NCBI GenBank assembly: GCA_035495315.1
Contig: DATJGF010000063.1
Coordinates: forward strand, 47,829 to 111,828
Source: DATJGF01 sp035495315
GTDB lineage: Bacteria; Verrucomicrobiota; Verrucomicrobiia; Limisphaerales; UBA8199
Direction of reading: 5' to 3'
DNA: 64,000 nt
The notes beneath the pieces were generated by a model. The model was given only the letters and a program-made list of their open reading frames with translations. It made no database searches and was not told the origin of the DNA. The number at the start of each line of letters is the position of its first letter. Within the stretch, counting starts at the first letter, position 1. The position numbers and the translations under genes were made by a program. Shown piece after piece: positions 60,182 to 64,000 of the stretch.

Positions 60182-60185
60182 CCCG

Positions 60186-61466
60186 ATGGCCCGCCCTACC
60201 AACATCACCTTGTGCAGCTTCTGCGGTAAATCACACGCGGAAGTTAAAAAACTGATTGCCGGTCCCGGAGTCTACATTTGTGATAATTGCGTCATTCTAT
60301 GCAAGCAGGTGCTCGACAAGGAGCTCGCCACGCAGACCAGAAAGCAGAAACCGAAAATCAGCGTCCCGAAACCGGCCGAAATCAAACGCCAGCTGGATCT
60401 TCAGTGCGTCGGCCAGGATCATGCCAAAAAGACCCTCGCCGTAGCCGTCCACAATCATTACAAGCGCATTTTGCAGGAGGCGCCGGCGAGCGAGGAGGAG
60501 GTGACTTCCGACCGACACGCCGGTGTGGAGATTGAGAAGAGCAATATTCTGATGATTGGCCCCACTGGCTCGGGGAAAACTCTCTTAGCCCGCAGCCTGG
60601 CCCAAATCCTGGACGTGCCCTTCGCGATCGCGGATGCAACCACTCTGACCGAGGCCGGCTACGTCGGTGAAGACGTCGAGAACATCATTCTTCGCTTGCT
60701 GCAGAATTCCGACTACGACGTTAAGCGCGCGCAACGGGGAATCGTTTACATCGATGAGATCGATAAGATCGCGCGGAAAACTGAAAACGTGTCGATCACC
60801 CGTGACGTTTCCGGGGAGGGTGTTCAGCAGGCGCTGCTTAAGATTCTTGAGGGCACCGTCTGCAATGTGCCGCCACAAGGCGGACGCAAACATCCGCAGC
60901 AGGAGTATATCCGTGTGGATACGACGGACATTTTGTTCGTCTGCGGCGGTGCCTTTGTGGGGCTTGAGCGGATTATTCAACGCCGGCTGGGCAAGCATGT
61001 GATGGGATTCCGCGCCGCCGAAGAAGGGCTTAAGGCCTCCGCAATTAATCGCCAGGAGATCCTCCAGTTCGTTGAACCTGAGGATTTGCTGAATTTTGGC
61101 TTTATCCCCGAGTTCGTCGGTCGGTTGCCAATGGTCACAGTTCTTGCCGAACTAACTGAGAATCAGCTTGTTGCAATATTGACTGAGACCAAGAATGCCC
61201 TCACAAAGCAGTACGCCAAACTGATGGCCATGGAAGGCGTTGAACTCGAATTCTCCAGCGACGCTCTCAAGGAATTGGCAAGCCAGGCGATCAAGAAGGG
61301 CACCGGCGCTCGCGCTTTGCGCAGCCTGCTGGAAAAGCTCATGCTGGATGTGATGTACGATGTGCCCAATAGCGAGGACATCATTCACATTAACATTACC
61401 CAACCCGTCGTTACCGGAGAGTGCAAGCCGCTGACTCGGCGTAAACACGGCAGAGCCGCAGCCTGA
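60186..61466 (+). CDS. clpX: ATP-dependent Clp protease ATP-binding subunit ClpX
   Basis: 426 residues. AAA+ unfoldase that feeds proteins into ClpP. N-terminal zinc-binding domain (LCSFCGKSHAEV ... YICDNCVILC, the four-Cys site), Walker A GPTGSGKTLLARSLA, Walker B GIVYIDEIDKIA, the pore loop in the GYVGED region, LDLQCVGQDHAKKTLAVAVHNHYKR (in part), the ClpP-docking IGF-like loop around HVMGFRA and the sensor 2 motif GTGARALRSLLEKLM. Directly after clpP, 4-nt gap; co-transcription is certain in practice. Convergent with the MarR gene, 3 nt between stops. Confidence 0.97.
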   Translation: MARPTNITLCSFCGKSHAEVKKLIAGPGVYICDNCVILCKQVLDKELATQTRKQKPKISVPKPAEIKRQLDLQCVGQDHAKKTLAVAVHNHYKRILQEAPASEEEVTSDRHAGVEIEKSNILMIGPTGSGKTLLARSLAQILDVPFAIADATTLTEAGYVGEDVENIILRLLQNSDYDVKRAQRGIVYIDEIDKIARKTENVSITRDVSGEGVQQALLKILEGTVCNVPPQGGRKHPQQEYIRVDTTDILFVCGGAFVGLERIIQRRLGKHVMGFRAAEEGLKASAINRQEILQFVEPEDLLNFGFIPEFVGRLPMVTVLAELTENQLVAILTETKNALTKQYAKLMAMEGVELEFSSDALKELASQAIKKGTGARALRSLLEKLMLDVMYDVPNSEDIIHINITQPVVTGECKPLTRRKHGRAAA

Positions 61467-61469
61467 ACT

Positions 61470-62135
61470 TTACAGCAGGTTTACCGGTAGCTGATCCGTT
61501 TCGAAAGCCATTTTTGTCTCCTCAATTCGCTCGGGTTTAGGTTTTCGTTTGCCGATCTCCGTGGAAGGTCCCCCGCGACTCGAGAAGGTAGTGTTTAGCC
61601 TCGGAGTTTGCCTTCGGACAACAATTTTTGCCGGACTCGGCGCTGGCGCCATTAGGACGTTGCGAATACTGCGCAATAGCTTCAACGCGCAATGCAGGTC
61701 TTCCGTAGTGACATGAGGCAGCAGTCGCGTTTTGTAACCCTCCTCATTACGAGTGAGTGCTTCGACACTCGCCTGCCCACGGTTCGTTAGACGCACCAAC
61801 TCCGACCGCTTATGCGCCGGATTGGGCATAAACTCAATGCACTCTTCCCTGGCGAGACGATTCACGATGATCTGGACATTCTGGCGTGAGGTGGAATTGA
61901 GACGCGCGATCTGAGGAACAGTGAGTGCTCCAAATTTGCTTAAAGTTCGCAAAACACTGTTGCCACCGGCGGGCAGATCATCAGCTGTTTGGCCCCTTCT
62001 GGCCTCCTGTTGCAGCTTAAGCGCCAGGGTGTTTACTTCAACAAACAGTTCTTCAAGCGGATCGATGGATGCAGTTCCGAGTTCTTGAGTAATCGTGGTG
62101 TTCGAGGACGGAGAAGGAGGAAGCGAGTTAGGCAT
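61470..62135 (-). CDS. MarR-family transcriptional regulator
   Basis: 221 residues. Winged helix-turn-helix core (about 55-150): LRTLSKFGALTVPQIARLNSTSRQNVQIIVNRLAREECIEFMPNPAHKRSELVRLTNRG, quoted in parts; the wing is NPAHKRSELVRLT. Long N- and C-terminal extensions (first 35 and last 60 residues, Pro/Lys-rich) are unusual. An inverted repeat (62139-62171) starts 4 nt upstream of the ATG and is the likely autoregulatory site. Convergent with clpX and 80 bp downstream of leuB on the same strand. Ligand unknown. Confidence 0.86.
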   Translation of the reverse strand: MPNSLPPSPSSNTTITQELGTASIDPLEELFVEVNTLALKLQQEARRGQTADDLPAGGNSVLRTLSKFGALTVPQIARLNSTSRQNVQIIVNRLAREECIEFMPNPAHKRSELVRLTNRGQASVEALTRNEEGYKTRLLPHVTTEDLHCALKLLRSIRNVLMAPAPSPAKIVVRRQTPRLNTTFSSRGGPSTEIGKRKPKPERIEETKMAFETDQLPVNLL

Positions 62136-62138
62136 CGC

Positions 62139-62171
62139 GACAACTGTTTGTCAAATGGACAGGCAGTTGTC
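62139..62171. promoter_or_regulatory. Inverted-repeat operator upstream of the MarR gene
   Basis: GACAACTG (62139-62146) and CAGTTGTC (62164-62171) with inner TGTC/GACA pairs: an almost symmetric 33-bp site. It begins 4 bases before the ATG, so repressor binding would block both the -35-like TTGACA (62173-62168 on the minus strand) and ribosome access. Confidence 0.6.
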
Positions 62172-62215
62172 AACACTCTTCGCTTTCAGAAGTTGTAAGT
62201 TGCCTCGAACGGTTG

Positions 62216-63274
62216 TTACAGAGCGGCAGCGACTAAATCGCCAACCTGTGATGTCGAGTAACCCATCTTGCCTGCGGCCAGGCTCTTGATTTTCTCGCGA
62301 ACAATTTTAATGACCGCCTCTTCGATTTCCTTGGCGGCTTTCGATTCGCCGAGGAAATCCAGCAGCATTTGCCCGGCACAAATTGCGGCGAGAGGATTAA
62401 TGACGCCTTGGCCGGTGTATTTTGGAGCACTGCCGCCGATGGGCTCGAACATGCTCGTGCCCTGCGGATTAATATTGCCGCCGGCGGCGATACCCATACC
62501 GCCCTGAACCATGGCCCCAAGATCGGTGATAATATCGCCAAACATGTTGTCGGTAACGATAACGTCGAACCATTCCGGGTTCTTTACGAACCACATCGTC
62601 GTCGCGTCAACGTGCGCATAATCCCGCTTTATGTCCTTGTAATCCTTCTGCCCGACTTCATGAAATGCTCGCTCCCAGAGGTCAAAGGCATAGGTCAAAA
62701 CATTGGTTTTCCCGCACAAAGTGAGCTTTTTGTCCTTGTTTCTTTTGCGGGTGAATTCAAATGCGAAGCGCAAGCACCGCTCGACACCTCGCCGCGTATT
62801 GACGCTCTCCTGAATTGCAACTTCGTTGGGGGTGCCTTTGAAGACAAACCCCCCCGCACCAGTGTACAAGCCTTCGTTGTTTTCACGGACGACGACAAAG
62901 TCGATGTCAGCGGGCTTCTTGTCCTTCAGGGGACAAAAGCGCTCGTCGTACAATTTCACCGGGCGCAGGTTGATATATTGTTCGAGTTCGAATCGGGTGC
63001 GCAGCAGGATTCCTTTTTCGAGAACGCCGGGTTTGACATCCGGGTGGCCGATGGCGCCGAGCAGGATGGCAGGGAACTGACGGAGTTCGGCCAGGACGGA
63101 ATCTGGCAGGATCTCGCCAGTGCGCAGGTAGCGGTCCCCGCCGATATCGTAAGGTGTGTAATTTAACTTGAGATCGAATTTACCGGCGGCTGCATCAAGA
63201 ACCTTGGTTGCCTCGCGAACAACCTCCGGGCCTGTTCCGTCGCCGCCAATCACTGCAATATTATAGCTTTTCAT
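62216..63274 (-). CDS. leuB: 3-isopropylmalate dehydrogenase-type enzyme
   Basis: 352 residues. Oxidative decarboxylase of the isopropylmalate/isocitrate dehydrogenase superfamily; by class most likely the third step of leucine synthesis. NIAVIGGDGTGPEVVREA, LRTRFELEQYINLRPVKL, VVRENNEGLYTGAGG, the catalytic Lys in LTLCGKTNVL, and TDNMFGDIITDLGAMVQGGMGIAAGGNINP (in part). The final active-site strand is EPIGGSAPKYTGQGVINPLAAI rather than EPVHGSAPDIAG, a variant also seen in tartrate- or other-malate-type members, so the exact substrate should be treated as probable. No other leu genes are in the window. Confidence 0.88.
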   Translation of the reverse strand: MKSYNIAVIGGDGTGPEVVREATKVLDAAAGKFDLKLNYTPYDIGGDRYLRTGEILPDSVLAELRQFPAILLGAIGHPDVKPGVLEKGILLRTRFELEQYINLRPVKLYDERFCPLKDKKPADIDFVVVRENNEGLYTGAGGFVFKGTPNEVAIQESVNTRRGVERCLRFAFEFTRKRNKDKKLTLCGKTNVLTYAFDLWERAFHEVGQKDYKDIKRDYAHVDATTMWFVKNPEWFDVIVTDNMFGDIITDLGAMVQGGMGIAAGGNINPQGTSMFEPIGGSAPKYTGQGVINPLAAICAGQMLLDFLGESKAAKEIEEAVIKIVREKIKSLAAGKMGYSTSQVGDLVAAAL

Positions 63275-63647
63275 GAGAATGGTTTACCTGCTCCTGAGCG
63301 GCAGGAGTCGGCCATCGTAATGATTCCCTTCGCACTCGCAACGGAATTCTACCACTGACGCAAACTCCTCCCCGGATTAAGGGTTCATGGTTGAAGAATA
63401 TTCAAAACTTTTCCAAAAAGAGAAGCCGACCAGGGCCGCGAGATGACCCCGCATGACGAGGATCGCGCCAGACCCGATCAAGAGCACGCCGAAGGCCCCC
63501 CTCACCCACCGCCCCCTTGCGGAGATATTGGGAGCGAAGAAGTTTCTCATCTTAGGCTAACTGTTAGCACAACAGGCCAAAAACGCCAACGCTTCGCCGC
63601 GCGAACCCGCAGGGTGTGCATCTCAATTTTTGTTCACCTGTTCGTCG

Positions 63648-63982
63648 GCTCTCATTAACACGCCGCTTCAGCTTCAGCGGGGTGAAGCTATGTGCGGCCT
63701 TCCAAGCGCTTAATTCAGCGGTTTTCCCGGTGCACAGTTAAGACAGGCACCCTAAACCGCTGAAAGCGGTTCCGATCACTTTCGCAGCCCACCCCCCAGC
63801 TGAAAGCTGGGGGTTAATGAGAGCAGATACAACGGCAACTGAATGGATAGGGCTTCAGCGGGGGTGACTTCTATGTGCTGGGCCCTCCAACGGCTTCATT
63901 CAGCGGTTTCTACGACGCATGGAAAACCGCTAAAGCGGTTCCGGTCGGTGTTCGCTGTCTTCACCCCGCTGAAGCGGGGTGT
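63648..63982. repeat. Tandem palindromic repeat with GCTCTCATTAAC ends
   Basis: Unit A (63648-63824) has terminal inverted repeats GCTCTCATTAAC and GTTAATGAGAGC. Unit B (to 63982) repeats its inner parts (CTTCAGCGGGG, CTATGTGC, ATTCAGCGGTTT, ACCGCT-AAAGCGGT, GTTAATGAGAGCAG) but lacks a clean left end. Inner stems such as AACCGCT-GAA-AGCGGTT occur in both. The preceding 63275-63647 segment shows no supported gene. The right flank is cut by the window edge. Confidence 0.7.
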
Positions 63983-64000
63983 TAATGAGAGCAGCACATT

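Noticed and set aside
62369..63166. 265-residue + strand frame
   Set aside because: Antisense to leuB, whose motifs are clear.
63275..64000. Structural RNA gene or tRNA at the right end
   Set aside because: The paired stems are explained by repeated palindromic units; no tRNA cloverleaf or conserved RNA motif seen.

Overview
This window looks like chromosome of a Verrucomicrobiota bacterium, most likely of the Pedosphaera/Limisphaerales type. The evidence is: four dispersed secreted proteins with the prepilin-like FTLIELLVVIAIIAILA start; very large secreted LamG/Ig and beta-strand-repeat proteins ending in a short aromatic tail; a DUF6600 protein; GH29 and GH172 glycosidases; a tiny Lys/Arg-rich protein of a kind I recall from this phylum; and intergenic DNA full of heptad repeats and palindromic elements. 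No rRNA, tRNA, CRISPR array, insertion sequence or prophage was seen. The taxonomic call is inference from gene content, not a phylogenetic result.

Layout. 1-2.7 kb: a BlaI-type repressor with a clear promoter and two operators, overlapping the start of an M56 (BlaR1-like) receptor peptidase cut by the window edge; a membrane-anchored pilin-like/C39 peptidase fusion; a lipoprotein; a 52-residue basic protein. 2.7-10 kb: a GNAT enzyme, two pseudopilin-like proteins, a DUF6159 membrane protein and a 1102-residue secreted protein with an internal duplication. 10-17 kb: a B-box zinc protein, PPK2, a LemA-TPM-TPM operon, a GT2, a Tat-exported metallo-beta-lactamase-fold hydrolase and Aat. 17-21 kb: GH172 and a group of uncharacterised small proteins, including two paralogous membrane proteins. 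21-26 kb: the 2-oxoacid:ferredoxin oxidoreductase pair and a histidine kinase with a degenerate receiver. 26-36.6 kb: a LamG/Ig protein, a DUF6600 protein, and an ABC ATPase plus a 1215-residue FtsX-type permease. 36.7-41 kb: a GNAT enzyme, two more pseudopilin-like proteins and an alpha-L-fucosidase. 41-45.4 kb: ruvC-ruvA-acyltransferase-priA in a tight row. 45.5-55.2 kb: a CusF-SCO copper protein, glutamate dehydrogenase, an outer-membrane barrel, a secreted EEP-fold enzyme, a DUF4410 lipoprotein, a cupin, a PQQ-type propeller and a PAP2 phosphatase. 55.7-61.5 kb: queE, a class III aminotransferase, rsmA, a Nudix hydrolase, clpP and clpX, all on the + strand with small gaps or overlaps. 61.5-63.3 kb: a MarR regulator and leuB. 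The right end is a tandem palindromic repeat.

How it works together. Core housekeeping (Holliday junction and replication restart, queuosine/rRNA modification, ClpXP proteolysis, Leu biosynthesis, ferredoxin-linked carbon metabolism) is interleaved with genes for a secreted, polysaccharide-oriented lifestyle. No undescribed defence or mobile system is evident. The most unusual features are the repeat biology (heptad arrays at about a dozen loci, two of them in-frame inside priA and an aminotransferase gene; a dispersed palindromic element with about 28-nt arms), the pilin-like/C39 peptidase fusion, the BlaI double-operator promoter, and the degenerate receiver kinase.
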